Source of the DNA: Plantago ovata
Lineage: Eukaryota; Streptophyta; Magnoliopsida; Lamiales; Plantaginaceae
Assembly (NCBI GenBank): GCA_028274465.1
Contig: CM051457.1
Span: 107,507,982-107,571,981 of the forward strand
DNA: 64,000 bases
Reading direction: 5' to 3'
Part shown: piece by piece, positions 23,111 to 34,498 of the stretch
Numbering within the stretch: position 1 is the stretch's first letter
How the letters are laid out: every line of letters starts with the position of its first letter
The notes under the pieces: generated by a model
Databases searched by the model: none
Told to the model about the DNA's origin: nothing
The model's input: only the letters and a program-made list of their open reading frames with translations
Made by a program: the position numbers and the translations under genes

Positions 23111-23779
23111 CAGTCAATATTCAAAATTTTGCGGACTCAATATAATGAACTTTGATTATTGGTTTTCCTTCTTATCCACGTACTTTGCATCAGTTATTAT
23201 ATAAGGTTAATATTATATTGACAAATACGGAAATTTTCTCCATCTTAGTGTTGAATATATAGAAACACACGAAACAAGTAAAATTTTATTTTATTTTTTA
23301 ATTTTTTTAACGAAAAATCTAACCATTACTACTCTAATACAACAAGTTAGAATTGAATTTATAATGATCAAGTAATATATAATTGCGCTTAAATTGAATT
23401 AAATTTAATTATACTTGGCCCTGTGAACTACTTCTTATACGAATTTTAAAAATATTACCAAAATAATCTCACTTTGATGATATTAAAATATACAACGAAA
23501 TTACAATATAAAATTATTAGAACCTATATTCTCATGATATATATAATTCCGTTGAATATTAGCTCATTTTATTATTACAATATTAGAGTTGAATATTTAT
23601 TTATTTTATTATTATAATATTAGAGTAATTTGCGGTGAAATTCAAAACGGTTAATTAAAAAATGTTTCAGTGGATATTTTAAAATGGTACCGTCGTACTA
23701 TTCTACTGACAACTGACAAGTGACAACCTAGGAGCTAATTGCGCCCAAATCAATTTGTTTCTGCTGAAACAGAAATTCA
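23111..23779. other. Intergenic, very AT-rich
   Basis: Includes an imperfect repeat of TTATTATTACAATATTAGAGTTGAATATT at 23545-23635. No gene. Confidence 0.5.
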
Positions 23780-26019
23780 TTTCTTTCCTGCCGAACGCCA
23801 TAAACAAATTCTGCAATCAAACCTTTCGACGGTTCAATTCTCTGACTCGTGAATCCCAGTCAGTCCAAGGCAACAGGCGAATTTTCACCCATTGCACAAC
23901 ACCCGCTTCAGGATCTGGCCTGTCCCGTGCAAGTGAAGAAGATGTGTTCTGTGCTTTCATCTCCACTACAGTAACAACATGACTAGGGATGCCAAAATTT
24001 AACAACCTGTCCTTCGTCGCTAGGCGGTTATGTAGACAGAGCCAGAGAATAAACACTACGGGCAGCCTGGCCATATTTGTTAATATCAAATCCTTCCAGA
24101 ATTTTTTTTTTCTAGATCCACGAAGTCCCTTATAAATATTTTTAACCACATACCTCCCATTATCCATGCAACCTTCCATTCTTCGAGAGGGTACACCCGA
24201 CTACGACACTTGAATATACTTCGGAGGACCCAAGAGCATTTGGTCGAAGGTGTAAAATTCTATATGGGTGTATTCTTGATGTAGTATATGTGCGCCCATC
24301 GCATCCATAGCTTGTCGGTTTTATTTTGTATGTTCCACAATAACTTTTCCATCATGGCTTGATTCCAAACCGTCAAGTCCCGGATATTCAAGCCACCACA
24401 ACTACGTGGGTTACATACTTGATCCCGGGCCACAAGTGCTTTCCTTGAAGGGATATCTTGTCCACTCCATAAATATATGCGACAAATAGTCTCAATATGG
24501 TGTAAGACTTTTTTGGGGAGAGGGATGACTTGTAGCCAATAACTCGTGACGGAGAACAATACACTCTCAATCAGTTGTTGTCTCCCTGCATAACTCAGAA
24601 GCTTAGACGTCCAGTGACGCACTCGTAGTAGGATCTTATCAATAAGCGGTTGGCACATATTGATGGTGAGCTTCTTAGCAGACAGTGGGACCCCTAAATA
24701 CTTTACAGGGAGGGTACCTTTAGTAAAACATGTAGACCTCATAATCGATGCCATCTCACTATCTCTGACTCCACCAAAGAAAACATTACACTTTCCCAGA
24801 TTTGCCTTTAGGACAGTGGACCAATAGAACTTTTCAAACTGATTCATCATGAGTTGTACATAAATCATATCACCCCTAGCAAATAACACCAAATCATCAG
24901 CAAAACACATGTTTGTAATTTTCAATTTTTCACACTTCGGGTGAAAGTTGAAATTAGGATCAAGAGCAAGCCTATTTAAGCATCTATGGAGGTATTCCAT
25001 AATATAACCATCACAAAGAGGAGGGGTGACATGGGGTCACCATGTTGAAGGCCTCTTTTGGCTTTCATAATTCCTGAAGGAACCCCATTAATTGAGTACC
25101 TGTAAGAGACCGATGTGACACATAGCAATGATAGCATCACCCACTAAACAAAGTGCATCGGGAAACCCAACTCTTTCATAATTCCTTCCAACGCCACCCA
25201 TTCGACAGTGTCATATAATTTTTGCATATCCATTTGAATCATACAACGCGGCGAGATACCCTTTCGATTGTGACCTTTGACCAGCTCTTGCGCCATCAAG
25301 ATATTGTCTTGGATTGTCTTACCCGGAATGAATGCCGATTGGCTATCATCCACTACCACATTGATGACCTTCCCCAAACAGGTTGTGAGAGATTATCTTG
25401 TACAACGTCGTACAACAAGAGATTGGGCAAAACTCCTTAATTGTCTTGGCCTCAGGTGTTTTAGGAATTAGTGTAACAAGGGTACAGTTCCAAGCCGAAC
25501 ACAATGTACCTTGTTGAAATAATTCTCTAGCGGCAATGATATCATGTTTGAGTACATTCCATGACGCCTTGAAGAATTTGGCTTTGAAGCCATCGGCACC
25601 CGGGGCCTTATTATCACTAATTGATTTTAGTGCAACATATATTTCATTCTCCGTCACATCAACAATCATCCCTCCACATATCCAACCTAGACAAATGTGT
25701 CCCACTACGCAAGACAGTGAGATCAACAGATTTAGAGCGGCTAGCAGATTCGCCAACCAGTCTGCCGTAAAAGTCCAGGACCTCCGTTTCAATTTCATCA
25801 TGGGATTGCAGAGCCCGACCAGCAGCTCTAGTTGTTGGATCCCAGAATTCTTATTTTCTGCACGAACCGAGGCATGAAAATAGATCATGTTTCCATCCCC
25901 CAGCTGAAGACTTGCTCCTCAAGATTAAGCCACTTCTCGAGCACAAGACGTTCTTCTTTCATTTTTTCAATCAGTAGACTATTGAACTTATCTGCCCTTA
26001 GATCAGCCTGTGTGCTCTC
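23780..26019 (-). mobile_element. LINE (L1-like) ORF2 remnant, main part
   Basis: Reading leftward on the minus strand: an endonuclease-RT linker (ADKFNSLLIEKMKEERLVLE, 25850-26019), RT motifs NKAPGADGF and LVTLIPKT (25346-25700), DDSQSAFIPGKTIQDNIL (25144-25377), then MCFADDLVLFARG with the catalytic FADD and the downstream KYLGVPL, SYAGRQQLI and CGGLNIRD landmarks (24260-25000), and a zinc-knuckle-like RVT-associated domain (23817-24179). Frameshifts separate the blocks, so it is dead. The element continues at 31225 on the far side of two nested insertions. Confidence 0.88.
24260..25000 (-). pseudogene. LINE reverse transcriptase, C-terminal half
   Basis: A 246-codon open stretch of a non-LTR reverse transcriptase. 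It holds the FADD catalytic motif near residue 34, the thumb and the YLGVPLS and LWNIQNK regions typical of plant L1-type ORF2. It is an internal piece of the larger broken ORF2 and is not expressed as a unit. Confidence 0.85.
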
Positions 26020-26024
26020 TAACC

Positions 26025-26136
26025 TTTTTTTTTTTTTGTTTTTTTTTTTTTTTAAACGGTAAATATTACAACTACTCCTACACTAATAATATACAAGACT
26101 ACGTAAACCACCTTATTTATCCACACCTAAACCAAC
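26025..26136 (-). mobile_element. SINE, 3' part with poly-A tail
   Basis: A run of T with one G (26025-26053) is the reverse complement of a poly-A tail. The body continues to 26136, is cut by the copia insertion, and resumes at 31155-31216, giving about 174 bases in all. The far part holds GGGTTCGATCC on the minus strand, a good pol III box B. The direct repeat TAACCTTT lies at 26020-26027 and 31217-31224, where the flanking LINE frame can be rejoined. A box A is not obvious. Confidence 0.6.
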
Positions 26137-26664
26137 TGTGAGGTGTTATCTCAACAACTATTTCCGAATGCAATCAGGAAAAGGTAATTGTCTCCATTAG
26201 GAAATCAATTCCTATTTGATTTCAATTCCTATTCGAATTCCTTTAGGTTTAGCTGCAAATTGAAGGCTATATAAAGGGGTGATTATTGCATGCTCATAAC
26301 CAGATCTGGAGATATAACAACACAGCTTGAAGACCCGGTTCGACTACTTCGAAGGGTGATATTATATAGATTATAGGTTCTAGCTTTGAGAGACAGATTT
26401 GTTCTTGTTTCTTGCATACTGTTAGGGACTTGTAATTGGGATTGATATAATATAGTGGAAGCTGGTTGATCTCCGTGGACGTAGGTTATTTACAACCGAA
26501 CCACGTTAAACTCTTATGTCTTTCTTGCTTATCGTTCTTGCTCTGTTTTCTATTTTGGTTGCTTGGGTGTGTGTTTGATTGGTGCAGCTGGTTCTTGGTG
26601 GTTTAGTTGTGTTGTGAGCTTTTGTGATTAGGTATAATCGACTATTGTTGAATCGAACTCAACA
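26137..26664 (+). repeat. 5' LTR of copia-1
   Basis: Contains a TATATAAAGG promoter box at about 26271. Differs from the 3' LTR at five positions. Confidence 0.97.
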
Positions 26665-26732
26665 ATTGGCGCCATCTGTGGGAAGAAGGGTCGAAGGAAT
26701 TTACCGGGAGAATCCAAAACTTGATATAAGCA

Positions 26733-28139
26733 ATGTCATTAACTAAAATCGAGATTGAGAAGCTGACGAAGCACACAGATTTCAGCCTGTGGAAACTGAG
26801 GGTTAAGGCCTTGTTATCGGATTATGGAGCTGACGATGCTCTGTTGGGGGATGACGGTCTTAAGGAGATTAAAGACGATGCAAAGAAGAAGGAAATCAAG
26901 AAGAAGGCATTCAATACACTGATTCACTCATTGAGCGACGAAGCATTGAGGGGGGTTGTTAAGTGTACTGATGCAAAAGAAATCTGGGATAAACTTGAAA
27001 AAGTTTATATGGGGAAATCATCAGCCCAGATGATGTATCTCAAGCAGAAGTTTCTTGGTTTTAGGATGGATGAAGGCAGGCCGATTCTGGAGCAGTTAGC
27101 AGAGTTTGACAAGATCACAACACACTTGGAGAATATTGGTGATAAGACTACAGACGCAGACAAAGCTATGGTGTTGCTCAACTCCATGCCCAACTCCTAT
27201 GAGAACTTTAGAGATTCGTTGATGTTTGGTAATGTTGAAGTAACTTTGGATTTGGTAAGAGAATCATTGAAGACTAGGGAGTTCCATAAGCAGAAGAATC
27301 TGCAGAAAGGTGGACATTCGGCTGAGAGTCTTGCTATGAAGTATCATGGTTCCAAGAAGGGTTCTTCAAGGGAAAGATTACCAAAGGAGAAATATAAGAA
27401 GCAAGAGAGTAAGAGGTCATCAGATTCTGTGGAGAACAGGAGGTGCTACCACTGTCACAATAAGGGACATCTCAAGAAGGATTGCCCTATGTGGAACAAC
27501 AGGAAGCCAAAGCAATATGGGGGAGAGGCAGGAACAGTTGACATAGCACAAGCTACACAATCTTTTGACATCTCAGAGGTACTTACGGTCTCTACTTCTA
27601 ATATAGACTTATCCTGGATACTTGATTCTGGGTTCTCTTTTCATATGAGTCCGGTTAAAGAATGATTTACAAACTTCAAATATGGGAAAGGTGGAACTGT
27701 ACTTTTGGGGAACAATCAGTCATGCATGGTCAAAGGCATTGGTGATGTTAAATTGAAGTTGCATGATGGAACTGTTAGATTGTTAACTGGTGTAAGGTAC
27801 ATACCTGATTTGAGGAGGAATCTGATCTCACTTGGTCAATTTGATGCTATGGGATATTCATGGAGTTGTAGTCATGGTGTTCTGCGAGTTATGCACGGGG
27901 TTCAGGGGGGTGTTGGGTCAACACCTCAGACAACCTTGCTGGAAGGTGTTAAGAAGAATGGTCTATACTATTTATCTGGTAACACAGTAGCTGGAGAAAG
28001 TGCAGCAGTTCATGGGAATGACAACACATATCTATGGCACAAGAGGCTTGGCCATCTTGGAGAGAAAGGATTGAAGGAACTTACCAAGCTGGGATTACTT
28101 GCAAGTTCACTAAGTTACCATTCTGTGAGACATGTGTGA
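26733..28139 (+). pseudogene. copia-1 gag, protease and pre-integrase segment
   Basis: The frame starts MSLTKIEIEKLTKHTDFSLW, as in gag proteins of TNT1-94-type copia elements. The CCHC zinc knuckle (CYHCHNKGHLKKDC) is near residue 240 and the protease active site LDSG near residue 297, with DSGFSFHM in place of the usual Cys. A TGA at 27663-27665 interrupts the protease just after SPVKE, where Trp is usual. The frame then resumes to 28139 with the GAG-pre-integrase domain (YLWHKRLGHLGEKGLKEL). A frameshift at about 28,100 moves the rest to the next frame. Confidence 0.9.
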
Positions 28140-28819
28140 TGGGGAAGGCGCACAAGACCAGTTTCAACACAGGGAAGCATACTACTAAAGCTAACTTGGA
28201 TTATGTGCATTCAGATTTATGGGGACCATCCAGGACACTCACTCAAGGTGGAGGTAAATATTTCATCTCATTCATAGATGATTATTCAAGGAAGGTCTGG
28301 GTTTATATTCTGAAGTCTAAGGATCAAGCATTTAATCAGTTCAAGGAATGGTTAGCTGAGGTAGAGAATCAATCAGGAAGATCATTGAAGTATCTCAGGA
28401 CTGATAATGGATTGGAGTTCTTATCTACTGAGTTTACTAATTTCTGTAAAGAGAAGGGTATTACTAGACACAGAACAGTTGCAGGTACACCACAACAGAA
28501 TGGAGTTGCGGAAAGAATGAATAGAACTCTATTGGAGAGAGCTAGGTGTATGTTACTGAGTTCTGGGGTAAGCAAAGGTTTCTGGGGAGAATCTATGGTT
28601 ACAGCAGCAATACTTATCAATAAGAGTCCAGCTGTGTCTTTGGAGTTTAAGACGCCGGATCAAGTATGGACTGGAACAACTGGGGACTATTCAAAACTCA
28701 AGGTGTTTGGTTGCTTGGCTTTAGCACATATCAAGCAAGATAAGTTGGAAGCTAGAGCATTGAGGTGTATCTTTATTGGTTACCCAAAGGGGGTTAAAGG
28801 ATATAGCTTTGGTGCATAG
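28106..28819 (+). pseudogene. copia-1 integrase
   Basis: Holds the second half of the HHCC finger (CETCVMGK), the catalytic core with DLWGPS, TDNGLEF and TPQQNGVAERMNRTL (D, D and E of the triad), and the KVFGCLA-to-FIGY segment. The frame ends at 28819 after a frameshift in FIGYPKGVKGY. All three acidic residues are present, but this is not part of an intact polyprotein. Confidence 0.9.
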
Positions 28820-28872
28820 AACCTGGAAAGGGAAAGTGTATTATAAGCAGGGATGTCCAGTTTAATGAAGAT

Positions 28873-30369
28873 GTGTTACCTCTGAAGGACAAGCAGGCAG
28901 GTGCTGACAGAGGGGGTTCACCCAACCCCGAACTCAACCTCGACTCTGCAGAAAATACCAGAATTGAGTTACAAGATGAGAGAGTTCACTCTCAGGTGGA
29001 GCCCACTGTGGAGGATGATGTTGCGGATGCTGAGCCTATATTACCAGTGAATGAGGAGTCTAGTAGTAGCTCAGAGTCAGATGGTGATGATCGACTTGAT
29101 GAGGAAGTTGGTGAAACTTCAAACTATCAGCATACAAGAGATCAAGGAAATGCACAGGGAATTTCAGTTGAGGTGGAGTTTGAGGATGAAACTGATATAA
29201 CACCAGGAGAAGTTGTTTGGGCTATGGAGCAGGTTGATACACTAGGTGTTGGACAAGGGGTTGAGGCAACCCTGACAGGAACTCCAGAACAACAGGTTTA
29301 TAATCAGGTCCCAGAATACTCAGGTACTGAATATGAAGCTCTGGATGATGAGTTTCAGGAGAGTGCAGATGGAAGGATCTCGTATGTGGATGATATGTTG
29401 ATTACTAGCAGGTCAATGGAGGAGATTGAAACACTTAAAGGGAAGCTGCGGGAAGAATTTGAGATGAAGGATCTTGGGGATGCAAGTAGAATTCTTGGGA
29501 TGGATATCACTAGGGACAAGAAGGAGAAGATTATGTTTCTATCTCAGCCTAGTTATCTCATGAAGGTTCTAGCCAAGTTCAATATGTCAAATTGCAGTAG
29601 TGTGGTTACTCCTATTGCGCCTGGAGTGAAGTTATCTGAGGAACAATGTCCTAAGGATGATGCAGAAGCAAGGGTTATGTCAAGAGTACCTTATGCAAGT
29701 GCAGTCGGAAGTATTATGTATACTATGATTTGCTGCAGACCAGATCTTGCATATGCTAGGAGTGTTATCAGCAGATACATGGGGAATCCTGGGAGAAGGC
29801 ATTGGGATGTTGTGAAAGATGTTCTCAGATACTTAAGTGGCACAAGGATGATGGGACTGAGGTTCAAGAAAAGCAATGACTTGCAGAATCCATTGGTTGG
29901 ATATGTGGATGCAGATTTTGCAGGGAACTTGAATGGAAGAAAGTCTATCACAGGGAATGTGTTTACTTTGTTTGGCACGGCAGTTAGTTGGAAAGCAAGT
30001 CAGCAGTCTGTGGTTGCATTATCTACAACAGAGGCGTAGTTCATGGCTATCACTGAAGGAGTTAAGGAAGCTAGCTGGTTGGGTGGATTATTGAATGAGT
30101 TGGGTATCCAACGGGATCATGTGAATATTCACTGTGACAATCAAAGTGCTATTATGTTGACTAAGCATCATGTGTATCATGAAAGGACAAAACACATTGA
30201 TGTAAGGTTTTTCTTCATCAGAGATATCATTGCCAAGGGAGTTGTGAAGATAAAGAAGATTCATACGTCGTTGAATGCTTCAGATGCTATGACTAAGGCG
30301 CTTCCAGGACCAAAGTTCAGGTTTTGCCTGGAACTTGTGGGTGTCAAGACTTTGAGGGGGTCATCCTAA
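28873..30369 (+). pseudogene. copia-1 RT (internally deleted) and RNase H
   Basis: An acidic linker (to about 29360) runs straight into [16 protein letters not shown]. The YVDD catalytic box is there, but the upstream fingers and palm (the WKxK to LYGLKQ stretch of copia RTs, some 200 residues) are missing, so a large deletion lies near 29370. RT continues through SRVPYASAVGSIMY and RPDLAYARSV. RNase H follows (YVDADFAGN, VALSTTEA) with a TAG at 30037-30039 where a sense codon is expected, and then IHCDNQSAI, KHIDVRFFFI and DAMTKALPG to the end at 30369. Confidence 0.9.
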
Positions 30370-30377
30370 CCGCATGG

Positions 30378-30593
30378 ATGGTACGGGGAGGCATCTTAAC
30401 CTTAGAGGTGCATATGGGGGCGTATCTTAACCTTAGAGGTACATGGGGGCGTATCTTAACCTTAGAGGTACATGGGGGCGTATCTTAACCTTAGAGGTAC
30501 ATGGGGGCGTATCTTAACCTTAGAGGTACATGGGGACGTGTCTTAACCTTAGAGATGAAAAGGGGTGTGTCCTAACTTCAGGGATACAGAGGT
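30378..30593 (+). repeat. 29-bp minisatellite upstream of the copia-1 3' LTR
   Basis: About seven units of 29 bases with core GCGTATCTTAACCTTAGAGG. The central four or five are identical and the outer ones diverged. It lies between the RNase H stop and the purine tract. Not a CRISPR: no unique spacers and a eukaryotic host. Confidence 0.95.
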
Positions 30594-30621
30594 CGTTGGT
30601 GTTGAGCTAAAGGTGGAGATT

Positions 30622-31149
30622 TGTGAGGTGTTATCTCAACAACTGTTTCCGAATGCAATCAGGAAAAGGTAATTGTCTCCATTAGGAAATCAATTCCTAT
30701 TTGATTTCAATTCCTATTCGAATTCCTTTAGGTTTAGCTGCAAATTGAAGGCTATATAAAGGGGTGATTATTGCATGCTCATAACCAGATCTGGAGATAT
30801 AACAACACAGCTTGAAGATCCGGTTCGACTACTTCGAAGGGTGATATTATATAGATTATAGGTTCTAGCTTTGAGAGACAGATTTGTTCTTGTTTCTTGC
30901 ATACTGTTAGGGACTTGTAATTGGGATTGATATAATGTAGTGGAAGCTGGTTGATCTCCGTGGACGTAGGTTATTTACAACCGAACCACGTTAAACTCTT
31001 GTGTCTTTCTTGCTTATCGTTCTTGCTCTGTTTTCTGTTTTGGTTGCTTGGGTGTGTGTTTGATTGGTGCAGCTGGTTCTTGGTGGTTTAGTTGTGTTGT
31101 GAGCTTTTGTGATTAGGTATAATCGACTATTGTTGAATCGAACTCAACA
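30622..31149 (+). repeat. 3' LTR of copia-1
   Basis: Same length as the 5' LTR, ends ACTCAACA and is followed by the TSD CCAAC. Confidence 0.97.
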
Positions 31150-31154
31150 CCAAC

Positions 31155-31290
31155 CTTATAACTCCGCCACCGTCGAGGATCGAACCCGGCACCTCTCCTT
31201 CACTATCCCAACTCCTTAACCTTTATCTAGCAATTTGAAATTAATAAGTTTTAAGAGAAAGATATCGAAACCTAAATGATAATGAATCGA
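31155..31290 (-). mobile_element. SINE 5' part (to 31216) and LINE continuation (from 31225)
   Basis: The SINE head with box B is at about 31180. From 31225 the minus strand can be rejoined to 26019 across one copy of TAACCTTT, giving an IAR-stop-RLESTQADL reading typical of the linker before a LINE RT domain. The LINE sequence fades by about 31,290, where the CACTA-like element begins. Confidence 0.55.
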
Positions 31291-31403
31291 GCTACATTAT
31301 AAGAAAATTGCCAACTATACATATTTTATTGCACTCAGTCATCACAGTCCAGTTAGGGAATATGTCACAAGTTAAACAATAAACTAAACAGCAGAAAGTG
31401 TAC

Positions 31404-32322
31404 TTACGCAGCTTTCCCATTAGGGAACAGAACAGGCTTCCCCTTATACATGGCACCCAGGGTCGGCGTCACGTATGGGCAACCATCAGCAGGTAGGTTC
31501 GCAAATGGGTCAAACGTAGCCTTCTTCTTCCTAGTTGACGATGAGGAGCTACTCCCCTCCGATAATTCAATGATGGGTGGAACTACACTCTGCATCCTCC
31601 TCCCAATAAATCATGCACATATCGGGTCAACAATCAATCTTCTCCATAGGCAACCCGAAACCACGCATCTTCTTCTGCGCGTGATAGAAATTGGTAGGAA
31701 TCAAGTTAGGCTCGGGAAACGCCTTCCTAAGGATGTTTAACCAAGTGTTGAAGTTCTCTTCTGATTGGGCACCCTCAGCTTTGGCACTCAAAGTTTGAGA
31801 CACCAACTCTAACTCGGTCATAGGACTGCCTGGAAAGATAGGCTTCTTTGAGGACTCTGACATCTCGTAGAATGCCATAGTCTCGGCATTTGGAGACTCC
31901 TCATCATCCTCCATATTACTGTCACCAAAATCGATACCATGTGCAACATTCTCCAACATGGCATCCATATCACCATGTACTGACGATGGACCCGAGGAAA
32001 CGGCGGACAAATCCTTGGTCCGTCTCATCTTTCTCGCGCTCCCATAGTCTAGGAGCAAAGGAACAGTCTCACCATGATGATTCCATACCTCATAATCAGG
32101 CACGAATCCCCTACTTCTCACGTGTTGCTTAACCATATTGGGGCTCAACCATTGCGTGTTTCTACATTTATTTGCACTACAAGGACACTTCATATCCCCA
32201 CATTTCAAACAATCAGGGTGTGCAAGTGCAAATGCAATAAATAAATCAAGCCCCTGCTCGAAACTAGGCAGAATCATCCCATGCTTGGTCCGTTTATACA
32301 TCCAAGACCGATCGGGTTCCAT
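31404..32322 (-). pseudogene. CACTA transposase (TNP2-type) N-terminal fragment
   Basis: Starts MEPDRSWMYKRTKHGMILP, the usual opening of the plant transposase-associated domain. It continues with the Cys/His set CLKCGDMKCPCSANKC and QHVRSRGFVPDYEVWNHHGE near residues 38-85, an acidic linker, then the start of the TNP2 domain (LPMEKIDC). A TGA follows directly at 31624-31626, and the catalytic DDE part is absent. A further Ser/Lys-rich piece (31404-31595), ending in GAMYKGKPVLFPNGKAA, probably belongs to the C-terminal end of the same or a second element gene. Confidence 0.8.
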
Positions 32323-33497
32323 TTCAACAATGACTAACCTGAAATTCTTTAATTATTAAATTCATACATTTTCAATATTCATATTTAGAATTGAAACGTA
32401 GTTTTAAGGATATTTATATGTCTTATACAGATTTGAAGTTAACATTATAATCATTTTATTATTATGTTATAATCATTTCATTTAATTTTACGGACAAATT
32501 ATAATCATCAACCAACCATATCACCAATCAACCATATAACAAAAACATCTCTAGCCTAACATCATCAACCATATCACCAATTTACCAACCATCAACAACA
32601 TCATCTCTAAACTAGCATCATCAACAACAACCATATGAACATATCTCTAGCCTAACATTATCAACCATATCACCAATCAACCATATAACAACATCATCTC
32701 TAGCCTAACATCATCAACCTTATCACCAATCAACCAACCATCAACAACATCATCTCTAGCCTAGCATTGTCAACAACAACCATATGAACATCATCTCTAA
32801 CCTAACATCATCATCATATCATCATCTCGAACCCATTTTCACTTTATTTCAAAACCCCAAATTGAGCTACAAGTCTCGATTTTCATAAATTACTCTATTT
32901 TATCGTATTCAACTACAAAATTAACCTTATATAAGTACATAACCTAGTTATGGAACATTAAATTCGATCAAATACAAAACTAAAAAAAGCCCTAAATTGA
33001 TCTAAGTCTCGATTTTAATTAACAAACCCAAATTAACATAATCCAAAACTAACATTCAACTATAACAACTAATATCTACTTAATACTAACATACATTTCC
33101 ATAATTTAAGAAATCCCCAAATTAATAAAATCCCAAAATCGATTCATTACTCAATTTTAACAACAATCAACTACACATTTAAGCAAAATATACTTGTATC
33201 AACTACAATGTAACATACATTTGACAATTTAACCAACAATTGGATAATTCCCAAATTAAAAATCAAATAAGGGTTAGAGTTCATACCTTTGATTTTGCAC
33301 AAATTGACCAAAAAAAATTCGAATTGAAGGTTGTTCGTTGTTCCTTGTGCAATAAGCTTCAATTTGCTACCAAAATGGATGAAAATGGTGGAGTTTTGAA
33401 GGAGAAATGGAGATGAGAAGAGAGAAAAACGAGAAGAAGAAGTAAGGAGAAGAAGAAAAATGGCGTTCTGCAACTCCTTAGCCGGTCGGTATATTAG
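32323..33497. other. Non-coding interior of the CACTA-like element
   Basis: Very AT-rich. Includes two 149-base tandem units (32520-32668 and 32669-32817) made of shorter CATCATCTCTAGCCTAACAT words. No gene seen. Confidence 0.6.
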
Positions 33498-33533
33498 AGC
33501 TTACCGACGGATAAGCTTATCCGTCGGTAAGCT
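33498..33533. repeat. Perfect 36-bp palindrome in CACTA subterminal region
   Basis: Built from ACCGACGGATAAG and its complement around a central AAGCTT. Further inverted ACCGACGGAT and AGCGACGGAT words follow to 33740. Such arrays are where CACTA transposases bind in characterised elements. Confidence 0.9.
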
Positions 33534-33950
33534 TAATTTTATTTTATTTTTTAATTTTGTTTTAATATTTAGCGACGGATAACTTATCCGTCGCTAAAAT
33601 ACCGACGGATCGGTACCTTTTAGCGACGGATGACGAACAAAGTGGTCAACTTTGTTCGTTATTCGTCATCCGTCGCTAAAAGGCACCGATCCGTCGGTAT
33701 TTACCGACGGATAAAATGACGCATTTTATCCGTCGGTAAATACCGGATTTTTTGTAGTGTGTACAATGTCTCAATGAATGATAGGAGGGAAAACATTTCC
33801 ATTAAGAAACTGGTAAACTATTAGAACATAATTCCTATTAATTTAAAAACTGAAAGAAAGGCGTAATAAGAAATCAAGCTAGCTCGGACTAGTTCTTCAA
33901 GCTCGCAAGTGCTGCAAAAATTATTAGCTAGCGGCTGGAGTGGGTGCTGC

Positions 33951-34498
33951 TAGGACCGTAACCGAGTCGAGCTTTCTTCGAGCTGCTCGAGTTCGGCTCG
34001 AAAAAAACTCGGCTCGAAATTCGATTATTTAAGCTCGAGTTCGAGTTCGAGCAAAAACTCTACCTTGTTTAGTTTATCGAATCGAGCTCGAATATTGAAA
34101 AGTTCGGCTCGAAAGCTCGACGAGCAGCTCGAAAATAATATATTATTTATTTTATATATTTTATTTATTATATATATTTTATTTATTATATATATATATT
34201 ATTTATTTATTATATTTTATTTATTATATATAAATATTATTTGTTTTATATATTTATTTTATATATATTTTTCCCTTATATATATTTATTTTATTTTATT
34301 TTTCTATTTATTTTTTTAAAATAACCTTTCTTATTCGAGCTCGCGAGCCGAACTCCAATAAGAAAAATATGTGTCGAGTTCGAACTCGAGTCCAAGAGCT
34401 AAAGCTCGATCGAACTCGAGCTCGAGCCGAGTGTGAAAATTCGAGTTCGAGCCGAGCCGAGCCAAAACTCGACTCGGCTCGGCTCGATTACAGCCCTA
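33951..34498. mobile_element. hAT-type MITE inserted in a polygalacturonase exon
   Basis: 548 bases. The ends TAGGACCGTAACCGAG and CGATTACAGCCCTA are inverted repeats, and the rest of both arms is a mosaic of GCTCGAG words. It is flanked by the perfect 8-bp direct repeat GGTGCTGC (33943-33950 and 34499-34506), the hallmark of hAT elements. The centre is an AT-rich tract with no coding meaning. It sits in exon 4 of the neighbouring PG gene. Confidence 0.93.

Larger units (their letters stand above)
26137..31149 (+). mobile_element. Ty1/copia retrotransposon 1 (copia-1)
   Basis: Complete at both ends. The LTRs of 528 bases (26137-26664 and 30622-31149) start TGTGAGG and end ACTCAACA, and the 5-bp TSD CCAAC is at 26132-26136 and 31150-31154. 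A primer-binding-like TTGGCGCCATCTGTGGG follows the 5' LTR, and the purine tract AAAGGTGGAGAT precedes the 3' LTR. The two LTRs differ at five sites, all A/G or C/T transitions. Domain order is gag, protease, integrase, RT, RNase H (copia order), but the coding region has stops, frameshifts and a large RT deletion. It sits inside a SINE that sits inside a LINE. Confidence 0.97.
31295..33759 (-). mobile_element. CACTA (En/Spm-like) element, internally deleted
   Basis: The right end reads, on the minus strand, CACTACAAAAAATCCGG, a canonical CACTA terminus followed by subterminal repeats of ACCGACGGAT and AGCGACGGAT. The left end is degenerate (CATTATAAGAAAATTGCC). No matching 3-bp TSD was found (CTA left, TGT right), so the left border is uncertain. 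The interior holds the N-terminal part of a transposase gene and a 149-bp tandem repeat. Confidence 0.75.

Noticed and set aside
30378..30593. Regular repeats resembling a CRISPR array
   Set aside because: Units are contiguous without unique spacers, they lie in a retrotransposon 3' UTR, and the host is a plant.
34065..34319. Tyr/Ile/Phe-rich frame resembling membrane segments
   Set aside because: It is the AT-rich centre of the hAT MITE (TATTTATTATA runs), with no initiation context or homology.
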